Of a DNA stretch of 64,000 bases, positions 46,116-54,130 are shown piece by piece (the stretch's first letter is position 1; the number at the start of each line of letters is the position of its first letter). Source of the DNA: Raineyella fluvialis. Lineage in GTDB: Bacteria > Actinomycetota > Actinomycetes > Propionibacteriales > Propionibacteriaceae. A program made the translations under genes and the position numbers. The notes under the pieces are model-generated. The model had not been told where the DNA came from. It saw only the letters and a program-made list of their open reading frames with translations, and did no database searches. Location: the NCBI RefSeq assembly GCF_009646095.1, contig NZ_CP045725.1, positions 930,001-994,000 on the forward strand, read 5' to 3'.

Positions 46116-46892
46116 TCAGGCGATGTAGGTGCCGCCGTTGATGCTGTGGGTGATGCCGGTGATGTAGGCGGAGTGCTGGCACGACAGCCACAGGAACAGG
46201 TCGGCGATCTCGTCGGGGCGGGCCTGGCGCTTCAGTGGCACGGCGTCGGCGAGGGCCTGCTCGGCTTGATCCGAGGTGTTCCCGCGGATCTCGGTGCTGA
46301 CGACGCCCGGCGCCACCGCGTTCACGGTGATGCCGTACTGGGCCAGCTCGCGGGCCATGCCGCGCGTGAGGCCAAGCACGCCAGCCTTCGCGGAGGCGTA
46401 CGAGGTCTTGGAGAAGACGCCGCCGCCATGCTGGGCGGTGACCGAGGACATGTTGACGACGCGGCCGTAGCCGCCCGCGATCATCTGCGGCACGAAGGCC
46501 TGGCTGAGCAGGAACGGACCGGTGAGGTTGACGGCGTGGACCCGGTTCCATTCCTCGAGGGTGAGGTCGAGGAAGGAGGCCGGGCTGGGGATACCGGCGA
46601 TGTTGCACAGGCTGCCGACGGGCGGCAGGTCGGAGTCGGCGATGGTCTGGGCGGCCTGCGCGATCGACGCCGGGTCGGTGATGTCCAAGGCAAACGTGGC
46701 GACCTGCGCGTCCGCGACCTGCTCGCGCACGGCGTCGGCGGCCCGCTCGAGGCCTGCGGCGTTGATGTCGATCATCGCGACAGCCCAGCCCTCCTGGGCG
46801 AAGCGGAGGGCGGTGTGGAAGCCGATGCCCTTGAGGGAGGAGGCTCCGGTGACGACGGCGGTGCGGGTGCCGATTCCGGTGGAGAAGCTCAT
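46116..46892 (-). CDS. Short-chain dehydrogenase/reductase
   Basis: Encodes 258 residues of the classical SDR family: cofactor loop VVTGASSLKGIGFHTA, acidic residue in AMIDINAAGLE (favouring NAD), CNIAGIPSP, catalytic SSVTAQHGGGVFSKTSYASAKAG (Ser, Tyr, Lys) and VNAVAPGVVSTEI. It ends GITHSINGGTYIA. Probably oxidises a sugar, polyol or sugar acid in the pathway shared with the transketolase pair and the isomerase; the substrate cannot be read from sequence. Confidence 0.92.
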   Translation of the reverse strand: MSFSTGIGTRTAVVTGASSLKGIGFHTALRFAQEGWAVAMIDINAAGLERAADAVREQVADAQVATFALDITDPASIAQAAQTIADSDLPPVGSLCNIAGIPSPASFLDLTLEEWNRVHAVNLTGPFLLSQAFVPQMIAGGYGRVVNMSSVTAQHGGGVFSKTSYASAKAGVLGLTRGMARELAQYGITVNAVAPGVVSTEIRGNTSDQAEQALADAVPLKRQARPDEIADLFLWLSCQHSAYITGITHSINGGTYIA

Positions 46893-46988
46893 GATGATTG
46901 GTCCTTCGGTGTGGTGGTGCGGATCTGGATATGGGGGTAGGGCCCCACAGGGGCGCGCTCGGATGACACCGGGGCGCCCCGGCGGGAT

Positions 46989-47004
46989 GGCCCGTGATCG
47001 GGCC
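46989..47004 (-). terminator. Short hairpin between transketolase and SDR genes
   Basis: GGCCCG/CGGGCC arms with a TGAT loop, 35 bases after the transketolase stop. A 14-base palindrome (CCGGGGCGCCCCGG, 46969-46982) lies beside it. Either could reduce readthrough into the SDR gene. Weak evidence. Confidence 0.35.
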
Positions 47005-47038
47005 GGAGGGGGTTCAGCGTCGAGGAGTCGGCGCCGGA

Positions 47039-48043
47039 TCAGTGCAGGCCGGCGAGGACCCGGGCGACCACGGAGTCCGTGGACAGCCCGTAGCGGTCGT
47101 GCAGCGTCGGCAGCGCGCCAGCGTCGATGAACTCATCGGGCAGGCCGATGGCGCCGACCTTCTTGCCGATGCCGCGCTTGACCAGCGCGGCGGCGACCGT
47201 CTCGAACAGGCCGCCGACGACGGTGTGGTTCTCCGCGGTGAACGCGGCCCGGTCCGTGTCGAGCTCGGCGACGACGGTCTCCTCGTCGAAGGGCTTCAGC
47301 GTCGCGCAGTGCACGACCGAGACCTCGACCTTGTGCTCGCTGGAGAGCTTCTCGGCGGCGAGCAGGGCCCGCATCGTCATCAGGCCCGACGACACGATCA
47401 CCGCGTCATCACCGGGGCGGACGACCTTGGCCTTGCCGACCTCGAACGTGTAGTCGTACTGGTCGAGGATCCGCGGCACCTTGCCGCGCAGCAGCCGGGT
47501 GTACGTCGGGCCCTCGATCGCCGCCGCGGCGGGCACGATGCCCTCCACATCGACGGCGTCGGCCGGGTCGAAGATCGTCAGATCCGGCATCCCCCGCAGG
47601 ATCGCGACATCCTCGGTCGCCTGGTGCGACGGGCCGTAGCCGGTGGTCAGGCCCGGCAGTGCCGCGACGATGTTGACGTTGAGCTTGGGCTCGGCGGCGT
47701 CCAGGCACAGGAAGTCGTACGCCCGCCGGGTGGCGAAGACCGAGTACGTCGACGCGAACGGGACCAACCCGACGGCGGCCATCCCTGCGGCCGCGCCGAT
47801 CATCACCTGCTCGGCCATCCCCATCTCGAAGAAGCGATCCGGGTACTCGGCCGCGAAGAGGTGCATGTCGGTGTACTTGGCGAGGTCGGCGGTGAGACCG
47901 ACGATCCGCGGGTCCCGGGCGGCCAGCGCGTTCAACGCGTGGCCGAAGGGGGCCGAGGTGGTCGGGACGCCGGCGTCCGCGATGGACGCGATCATGGCGG
48001 CGGACCGCTGCGGAGTGGTCACGGTTGCGGTGGTGGTCGACAT
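47039..48043 (-). CDS. Transketolase, C-terminal subunit
   Basis: Encodes 334 residues with the pyrimidine-binding domain (FFEMGMAEQVMIGAAAGMAAVG, containing the catalytic glutamate; YSVFATRRAYDFLCLDAAEPKLNVNI; GPSHQATEDVAILRGMPDL) and the C-terminal domain (DDAVIVSSGLMTMRALLAAEKL). It pairs with the subunit encoded at 48046, the two together equalling a split transketolase. GAGGAGAAGTGACC precedes the ATG, two bases after the partner's stop. Its sugar substrate is unknown. Confidence 0.92.
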   Translation of the reverse strand: MSTTTATVTTPQRSAAMIASIADAGVPTTSAPFGHALNALAARDPRIVGLTADLAKYTDMHLFAAEYPDRFFEMGMAEQVMIGAAAGMAAVGLVPFASTYSVFATRRAYDFLCLDAAEPKLNVNIVAALPGLTTGYGPSHQATEDVAILRGMPDLTIFDPADAVDVEGIVPAAAAIEGPTYTRLLRGKVPRILDQYDYTFEVGKAKVVRPGDDAVIVSSGLMTMRALLAAEKLSSEHKVEVSVVHCATLKPFDEETVVAELDTDRAAFTAENHTVVGGLFETVAAALVKRGIGKKVGAIGLPDEFIDAGALPTLHDRYGLSTDSVVARVLAGLH

Positions 48044-48045
48044 GG

Positions 48046-48960
48046 TCACTTCTCCTCGTTCTGGTAGTCGGCGGCCTGATATCCGGCGGTGAGCTGCGCC
48101 ATCGCGACCGGCCACTCCTCGGCGGCCACACGCAGGAAGTGCAGCTTCTCCTTCGCCTCCAGGATCGGGACGCCGCGGGCGAGCCGGGTGTCGCAGAGGA
48201 TCACCTGGGGCTGTCCCTCCACCGTGGCGTTCGCGATGGCGGTGTCGAATGCGGCCAGGACGGCATCCAGGTCGTTGCCGTCGATCCGCTGCACGCTCCA
48301 GCCGAAGGCGGCCCACCGCTCGTGCTGCGGCTCACCGCCGAGGATCTGGGCGGTCCGCCCGTCGGCCTGCAGGCCGTTGAGATCGACGATGGCGATCAGG
48401 TTGCCGAGCCGCCAGTGTGAGGCCGACATCGCGGCCTCCCAGGTGGAGCCCTCGTTCAGCTCGCCGTCGGAGAGCAGGTTGTAGACCAGCTGCCCGTCAC
48501 GGCCCTGCTGGCGCAGGCCCAGAGCCATCCCGACGGCCTGACCCAGGCCGTGGCCCAGCGAGCCGCCGGAGATCTCCATCCCGGGGGTATAGGTCGCCAT
48601 GCCCGACATCGGCAGCCTCGACCCGTCGGCGGCGTACGAGAGGAGCTCCTCCCGCGGGATCACCCCGCCGGCCGCCAGAGCCGAGTACAGCGCGAGGGCG
48701 TAGTGGCCGATGGACAGCAGGAAGCGGTCGCGGCCCTCCCAGTCGGGATCCTCGGCGCGGTAGCGCAGGGTGTCGCAGTAGGCGGCGGCGAGGACGTCGG
48801 CGATGCCGAGCGCCTGGCCGACGTAGCCCTCCCCCTGGGCTTCGCCCTGCTCGAGGACGCCCATCCGGATCTGGTAGGCGGCCTCGGCCACTCGGGCGCG
48901 TCGGGACGGATCGATCGTGGCAGGGTCGGTGGTCGTACGGGTGGCGGTGGTGGTCGTCAT
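48046..48960 (-). CDS. Transketolase, N-terminal (thiamine diphosphate-binding) subunit
   Basis: Encodes 304 residues after a Thr-rich start. It carries YVGQALGIADVLAAAYCDTLRY, DRFLLSIGHYALALYSALA, GMEISGGSLGHGLGQAVGMALGLR and the diphosphate/metal motif LLSDGELNEGSTWEAAMSASHWRLGNLIAIVDLNG. ATG 48960 is chosen over GTG 48969 because GAGGAG is eight bases away. With the gene at 47039 it forms a two-subunit transketolase. Split transketolases in catabolic operons often act on unusual sugars or sugar acids. Confidence 0.92.
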   Translation of the reverse strand: MTTTTATRTTTDPATIDPSRRARVAEAAYQIRMGVLEQGEAQGEGYVGQALGIADVLAAAYCDTLRYRAEDPDWEGRDRFLLSIGHYALALYSALAAGGVIPREELLSYAADGSRLPMSGMATYTPGMEISGGSLGHGLGQAVGMALGLRQQGRDGQLVYNLLSDGELNEGSTWEAAMSASHWRLGNLIAIVDLNGLQADGRTAQILGGEPQHERWAAFGWSVQRIDGNDLDAVLAAFDTAIANATVEGQPQVILCDTRLARGVPILEAKEKLHFLRVAAEEWPVAMAQLTAGYQAADYQNEEK

Positions 48961-48965
48961 GGTGG

Positions 48966-50357
48966 TCACTCCTCGACGTTCTGGACGAGCCGGTCGGCGG
49001 CGATGTCGCGCTGGTACTGGTCAAGCGGGGTGCGGGCGCTGATGTCCTCGGCGGCGCAGCGTTCCTTCGGTCCCCAGGTCTCGCGGGTCATGAGCGTGGA
49101 GACCAGACCGATGAGCGAGTAGACGAGGAAGAGGATGGCCGGGCCGGCCCACTGGTACTTCATGTAGAGCAGCGTGGTGAGGAAGGGCGTGACGCCGGAG
49201 ATCATCGCCGAGATCTGGTAGGCCAACGAGGCGCCGGACGAACGGGTGTTGGCCTGGAAGAGCTCGGGGAACCAGGCGCCCTGCGAGCCGGCCAGGGCGT
49301 TCTGGCTGATGATGTAGCTGATCACGACAGTGATCACGACGGCGAGGAAGACCTTGGTGTTGACCACCAGGAACATCGGGACGGCCCAGGCGGCGTTGAA
49401 GATCGTCACCCACAGGTAGAGCGGCCGGCGACCGATGCGATCGGTGAGGGCACCCCAGCCGATGGTGGCGGCGATGCCGATGGCCGACGCGATGCACAGG
49501 GCGAGGATGGTCTCGGCCGAGGAGGCGATCTTGGCGGTGTGCAGGTAGCTGATCATGAACGTGATGGAGATGGCGTAGCCGGCGGTCTCGGCGATGCGCA
49601 GGCCGATGCCGCGCAGGATGTTGCGCCAGTCCTCCACGATGACCTGCTTGATCGGGGACTTGACCACCTCGCCGGCGTCCTTGATCTGGTCGAAGACCGG
49701 GGACTCGGGCACCTTGGAGCGGATGATCAGGCCGACGATGACCAGCACGGCGCTGAAGAGGAACGGCACGCGCCACTTCCAGTCTCCGGGCAGCGCGACG
49801 GAGACGAGGAAGACGAGGTTGGCCAGCAGCAGGCCGATCGGGAAGCCGGACTGGACGATCCCGGTGAACTTGCCCCGTTTGAGCCACGGCGAGTGTTCGT
49901 ACGTCATCAGGATGGCGCCACCCCATTCCGCGCCGTACGCAAGGCCTTGGATGATGCGGATCGTCACCAGGAGCACCGGGGCGAGGACGCCCACGGCCGC
50001 GACGGTCGGCAGGCAGCCGATCAGGAAGGTGGCCAGGCCCATCACGATCAGCGATGCGACGAGGACGGGCTTGCGGCCGACCTTGTCGCCGAGGTGGCCA
50101 CCGACGATGCCACCCAGTGGACGGGCGACGAAGCCGACGCCCAGGGTGGCGAAGGAGGACAGCGTCCCCATCAGGGGGTTCTGGCTCGGGAAGAAGGCCG
50201 AGCCGAAGTAGAGAGCGGCCGCGGTGCCGAATCCGATGAAGTCATAGGCCTCGATGACGGCTCCGGCGGTCGATCCGAAGGCCACGCGGAGCTGGTCGCC
50301 GGTGCCGTGCACCGGGCCGCGCATGCGGTGTTCCGTGAAGGTTGTGGTGGCGGACAT
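48966..50357 (-). CDS. MFS transporter of the metabolite:H+ symporter (MHS) type
   Basis: Encodes 463 residues with about twelve membrane segments. MHS features: TAGAVIEAYDFIGFGTAAALYF at helix 1, RPLGGIVGGHLGDKVGRKPVLV after helix 2, RIIQGLAYGAEWGGAILMTYEHSP, and ALTDRIGRRPLYLW after helix 8. Relatives (shikimate, alpha-ketoglutarate, proline-betaine carriers) import organic acids, suggesting the operon's substrate may be a sugar acid (inference). GAAAGG lies before the ATG. First gene of the operon, divergent from the GntR regulator. Confidence 0.9.
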   Translation of the reverse strand: MSATTTFTEHRMRGPVHGTGDQLRVAFGSTAGAVIEAYDFIGFGTAAALYFGSAFFPSQNPLMGTLSSFATLGVGFVARPLGGIVGGHLGDKVGRKPVLVASLIVMGLATFLIGCLPTVAAVGVLAPVLLVTIRIIQGLAYGAEWGGAILMTYEHSPWLKRGKFTGIVQSGFPIGLLLANLVFLVSVALPGDWKWRVPFLFSAVLVIVGLIIRSKVPESPVFDQIKDAGEVVKSPIKQVIVEDWRNILRGIGLRIAETAGYAISITFMISYLHTAKIASSAETILALCIASAIGIAATIGWGALTDRIGRRPLYLWVTIFNAAWAVPMFLVVNTKVFLAVVITVVISYIISQNALAGSQGAWFPELFQANTRSSGASLAYQISAMISGVTPFLTTLLYMKYQWAGPAILFLVYSLIGLVSTLMTRETWGPKERCAAEDISARTPLDQYQRDIAADRLVQNVEE

Positions 50358-50421
50358 CCCCGCACCTTTCCTGGTCAGTGCGACACACCGTTGTGATCGC
50401 CTCTGCACTAAGTGTTAACAG

Positions 50422-50439
50422 TTGACAGTCACCTGTCAA
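50422..50439. promoter_or_regulatory. Candidate GntR operator in the divergent region
   Basis: TTGACAG-TCAC-CTGTCAA, perfect 7-bp arms around four bases. Each arm contains TTGACA, so it may overlap -35 elements for both directions. A TGTTAACA palindrome lies at 50413-50420. It sits between the MHS transporter operon and the GntR gene. Confidence 0.65.
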
Positions 50440-50547
50440 GAGTTGGTTGTTCGACCTCCTGGTCGTATCCTGGGAGAAGCCCGCGACCGACCGGCCGACG
50501 AGCCGTCATTGGTAGCATGTGCACCGTCAAGGGAGAGGTGAGGGGTT

Positions 50548-51198
50548 GTGTCCGTGACCGCGATCAACCGCACGACACTGCGCGAGCAGGTGGTCGACAA
50601 GCTTCGCGCCGCGATCCTCGACGGCACCTTCCGGCCCGGCGAGAAGATGGCCGAGGTCGAGCTGGCAGCCCAGTTCGGTGTCAGCCGTGGGACGGTGCGG
50701 GAAGCGATGCGTACGCTCCACAACAGCGGCCTCCTTCAGGGTGAGGAGCGCAACAGCCTGCACGTCCGGCGGCTGACGGGCGCCGAGATCGCCGAACTGT
50801 TCGACGTCCGGGCGGCGCTCGAGGGACATGCCGTGGTCGCCATCATGGCCTCCCCCGAGCACGACGCGATGATCGACGCCCTCGAGGCCCGCCTGCCCGA
50901 GATCGAGGCCGGCTTGTCGTACGCCGAGAAGTTCGAGGTCGACCTGAGGTTCCACGAGGAGCTGTGCCGTCTCTCGGGCAACGCGACGCTGCTGGGGATG
51001 TGGACCAGCATCAAGGACCTGATGCGGGTCGCGGTGGTCAGCGGGCCTGACGAGTCGGGCACGTCGTTGATGACCAAAGCCCACCATCAACCCATTATCG
51101 ACGCCATGCGCACCGGCGATCCCGGCCGGGCACGGGCCGCACTCGCCCAGCACATGGCAGCGGCCGCCGAGGTCTGGAACAACAAGGCTGACGCCTAG
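50548..51198 (+). CDS. GntR-family regulator, FCD subfamily
   Basis: Encodes 216 residues. The N-terminal winged helix (TLREQVVDKLRAAILDGTFRPGEKMAEVELAAQFGVSRGTVREAMRTLHNSGLL) is typical GntR; the rest is an FCD effector domain with the metal-ligand histidines in FEVDLRFHEELCRLSGN, TKAHHQPIIDAMRTGD and LAQHM. FCD proteins sense organic acids and sugar acids. GTG start behind GAGAGGTGAGGGG. Divergent from the MHS transporter and transketolase operon, its likely target. Confidence 0.92.
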   Translation: MSVTAINRTTLREQVVDKLRAAILDGTFRPGEKMAEVELAAQFGVSRGTVREAMRTLHNSGLLQGEERNSLHVRRLTGAEIAELFDVRAALEGHAVVAIMASPEHDAMIDALEARLPEIEAGLSYAEKFEVDLRFHEELCRLSGNATLLGMWTSIKDLMRVAVVSGPDESGTSLMTKAHHQPIIDAMRTGDPGRARAALAQHMAAAAEVWNNKADA

Positions 51199-51230
51199 CG
51201 ACGTCGGCGCCCGTGGGGCACCCTGATCCC

Positions 51231-52070
51231 ATGGACACCGAGGCAGGTCCGTACACCGGGGAGCGCCGCGTACGCTTGGCGGACGCCGAACTCGAGGCGA
51301 CGGTCAGCGGGGTCGGCGAGCCCGTCCTGGTGATCCCCACCGCGGTCAACCCGTACGAACTCGCCCCGCTCGCCGGCCTGATCATCGGCAGCGGCCGCTA
51401 CCGCGTGATCCAGTACGGCCGTCGCGGGTCCGGGGCCAGCAGCCCCGCGGAGCGGCCTGCCACGATCGACGGAGAAGCGGCAGACGCCGCCGCCCTGCTG
51501 CGGTCCCTCGGCATCGCGCGCACCCACGTCATCGGCGCCTCCTACAGCAGCGCGATAGCCCTCGCCTTGGCCTCCGCCCATCCCGACCTGGTGGCGACGC
51601 TCGCGGTGCACGAGCCACCACCGATGTTCGTGCCCGCCAAGGAGGACTTCCTGGCGGCCAATCGGAGCCTGTTGCAGTCGCGGGACGAGCGCGGCGCCCG
51701 GGCGACGCTGGAGGCCTTCGAGGACCGGTTGGACGGTCCGACCTGGCGTGAGGACCTTGAGCGCTTCACCCCCGGATCGGTCTCGGCGGTCGAGCGTGAG
51801 GCCGACCTGTTCTTCGACCACGACATCCCGGCGCTGATGTCGTGGCGATTCGACGCCGAGCAGGCGCGGACGATCGAGTGTCCTGTCCTCTCCCTCGGCG
51901 GCAGCGGCAGCGGGCCATGGTTCGCCGAGGTGCACACCGTTCTGGCCGAGTGGTTGCCGCATGCGTTGACGGTCGTGCTCGACGGCGCGGACCACTCGAT
52001 GATGCTCAACCGGGCGCCGCAGGTCGCCGCGCTCATCACCGGGTTTCTCGGCGAGCACGCGATGGTCTGA
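51231..52070 (+). CDS. Alpha/beta hydrolase
   Basis: Encodes 279 residues of the alpha/beta-hydrolase fold: VSGVGEPVLVIP, VIQYGRRGSGASSP (oxyanion/beta-4 region), the nucleophile elbow VIGASYSSAIALALA (G-x-S-x-S rather than the common G-x-S-x-G) and the histidine loop LDGADHSMMLN. Esterase, peptidase or dehalogenase roles are all possible. ATG 51231 is preferred to GTG 51213, but neither has a strong ribosome site. Stands alone between GntR and the two-component system. Confidence 0.82.
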   Translation: MDTEAGPYTGERRVRLADAELEATVSGVGEPVLVIPTAVNPYELAPLAGLIIGSGRYRVIQYGRRGSGASSPAERPATIDGEAADAAALLRSLGIARTHVIGASYSSAIALALASAHPDLVATLAVHEPPPMFVPAKEDFLAANRSLLQSRDERGARATLEAFEDRLDGPTWREDLERFTPGSVSAVEREADLFFDHDIPALMSWRFDAEQARTIECPVLSLGGSGSGPWFAEVHTVLAEWLPHALTVVLDGADHSMMLNRAPQVAALITGFLGEHAMV

Positions 52071-52080
52071 GCGGGTGCCT

Positions 52081-52130
52081 CAACGCTGCCTGTAGGTCAA
52101 CGCTGCCTGTAGGTCAACGCTGCAGGTAGG
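52081..52130. repeat. Three 17-bp tandem repeats at the end of the response-regulator gene
   Basis: CAACGCTGCCTGTAGGT occurs exactly at 52081-52097 and 52098-52114, with a third, slightly diverged copy at 52115-52130 inside the response-regulator coding end. The repeat spans the stop codon, so each unit carries the Q-R-stop segment on the reverse strand. It looks like slippage duplication. Confidence 0.75.
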
Positions 52131-52752
52131 CCAGCACCGCCAGCACGCGCCGGTTGTCGTCCTCGGAAGCCGGGAGGCCGAGCTTGGCGAAGATGTTCGC
52201 GATGTGCTTGCCGACCGCTTTCTCGGTGATCGACATGGCGTCACCGATCGCCGCGTTCGAGCGGCCCTGCGCCATGTGCTCCAGCACCTCCCGTTCCCGC
52301 GGCGTCAGCGCGGCGACCGGCGCCCCGCGGCGGCGCAGCAACTGGGTGACGACCTCCGGGTCCATCACGGTGCCGCCGGCCGCGACCTGACGGACCGTCG
52401 TGATGAACTGCTGCACGTTCGTCACCCGATCCTTCAGCAGGTAGCCGACCGCCCCCTCCTCCGAGGCGAGCAACTCCCGGGCGTACAACTGCTCGACGTA
52501 CTGGCTGAGCACGAGGATCGGCAGCCCGGGTCGCCGGCGCCGGGCCTGCACAGCCGCGCGCAGCCCCTCGTCGGTGCCGGTCGGCGGGAGGCGCACGTCC
52601 AGGATCGCGACCTCGATGTCCGGGCGCTCGAGGGCCCGGACCAGGGACGGCTCGTCGGCGACCGCCTCCACGACCTCGATGTCGTGCGCCTCGAGCAACT
52701 GGATCAGTCCTGCCCGGAGGAGGGCGTGGTCTTCGGCGACAAGGGCTCGCAC
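52114..52752 (-). CDS. Two-component response regulator, NarL/LuxR family
   Basis: Encodes 212 residues. The receiver domain reads RALVAEDHALLRAGLIQLL with the acidic pair, AILDVRLPPTGTDEG with the phospho-Asp, LVLSQYVEQLYARELL and GYLLKDRV. The LuxR-type helix-turn-helix closes the protein (LTPREREVLEHMAQGRSNAAIG...EKAVGKHIANIFAKLGL). GTG 52752 lies inside the 3' end of the kinase gene, a 49-base overlap. Partner of the adjacent kinase; the desaturase next door is a possible target. Confidence 0.92.
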   Translation of the reverse strand: MRALVAEDHALLRAGLIQLLEAHDIEVVEAVADEPSLVRALERPDIEVAILDVRLPPTGTDEGLRAAVQARRRRPGLPILVLSQYVEQLYARELLASEEGAVGYLLKDRVTNVQQFITTVRQVAAGGTVMDPEVVTQLLRRRGAPVAALTPREREVLEHMAQGRSNAAIGDAMSITEKAVGKHIANIFAKLGLPASEDDNRRVLAVLAYLQR

Positions 52753-53962
52753 GGCATCTCCATGGTCACGACGGTCGGCCCCCCGGCGGGGCTGGACACG
52801 CTCAGTGTCCCATCGAAGGCGGCCAACCTCCGGCGCATGCCGACAAGCCCATTGCCGGCCGCCGGCGAGGCGCCCCCGCACCCCTCGTCGCGGACGATCG
52901 CTCGCAACCTCCCGGCACCCAACTCCAGCGCGATGTCTCCCCGTGCCGCCCCGGAGTGCTTCACGACGTTGGCGAGGGCCTCCGTGATGACGAAGTAGGC
53001 ACAGGCCTCCACCGGCGCAGGCAGGCGGACCGTCTCGTCATCACCGAACCCGGCCGTACGGACCGAGACGTCCAACGGCAGGTCGAGCGCCAGCGCGCGG
53101 ACCGCCCCGACGAGCCCGCGGTCGGCGAGGACGGGGGATGGATGCCATGGACGAGGCGCCTCAGCTCCTGCAACGTCTCCGTCACCGACCCCTGGGCCTC
53201 GGCCAGCAGCTGACGCGCACGATCGGGCCGCGAGTCGATCAGCTCCTCCGCCAGCCCCACGGTCATCCCCAGGCTCACCAGCCGCACCTGGACCCCGTCG
53301 TGGAGGTCACGCTCGATCCGCCGGATCTCCTGGGCCGCCGAGTCGACGCTGTCGGCGCGGCTCGTGGTCAGCTCCGCCACCCGGCTGTTGAGCACCGAGG
53401 TCCGTGAGGGGCCGAGCATGCCGGCCGCGATGGCCGCCCACGTCCTGACCAGCGGTGGTGTGGCGTACCACCAGGCGGCGACCAGTCCGACCGCCCAGAG
53501 CCAACCGACCCATCCGAGGGCCCACCAGGGTCCCGGTGCCATCGCCCGCCACGGCGTCAGCGCCAACGCCGGCAACAGGGCGGCGGCCACGCCCCCGACC
53601 AGGAACACCAGTGGCAGCAGCGTGAGGGCGAGACCGGCCGTGACGTTGACGCCGATCCAGAGCAGATCCCGCCAGGTGGCCTCGTCCGTCAGCAGGTCCC
53701 GGGTGACCACGAAGAAGCCGCGGTGCTGCGCCTGGGAGCGATAAGGCTGCGGCACGTCCCGGCCGAGCACATAGCCCGCGCCGTACCGGTGCGCGGTGAG
53801 CAGGCGACGGCCGACCCACGTCGCGCCGATCAGCAGCGGGATCCCCACCCAGAGCAGGGTGAGCGGCAGGCTGACCAGGGTCACGGCCGCCGGAACGAGA
53901 CAGACCACGGAGAGCAGCGCGGCGATCAGTGCCACCAGGGTCATTTGCAGTCGCCGCTTCAC
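52704..53962 (-). CDS. Sensor histidine kinase (HisKA_3 type), frameshifted
   Basis: Encodes about 419 residues if the frame is restored. The N-terminal half has four to six membrane helices in a putative sensor domain. Residues near 225 carry RRIERDLHDGVQVRLVSLGM with the phospho-histidine, and the ATPase end reads VITEALANVVKHSGA (N box), VRDEGCGGA and GNGLVGMRRRLAAFDG. The frame breaks at the GGGGG run at 53133-53137; one extra base restores HGIHPPVLADRGLVGAVRALALDLP. GTG 53962 follows TGGAGGC. It precedes and overlaps its response regulator. Confidence 0.9.
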
Positions 53963-54130
53963 GCCTCCATTGTCGCGGTGTCCCGGCGGTCGCGCGGCAC
54001 GTCCACGGTCGCCGTCGCGTTCGGCGTCTACGGCGAGCGTCGTACGCAGGGGTGGAGGGGTGCCAGCCCCCCTATGGATTCGGGCTCTGCCACCAGTGTC
54101 CCCAGCGCCCTCCGGGACCAGACTCGGAGT

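Noticed and set aside
47039-48960. Pyruvate dehydrogenase E1 alpha/beta or DXP synthase instead of transketolase
   Set aside because: SGGSLGHGLGQAVGMALGLR and SDGELNEGSTWEAAM in the first subunit are transketolase-type, and the split point and sizes fit two-part transketolases.
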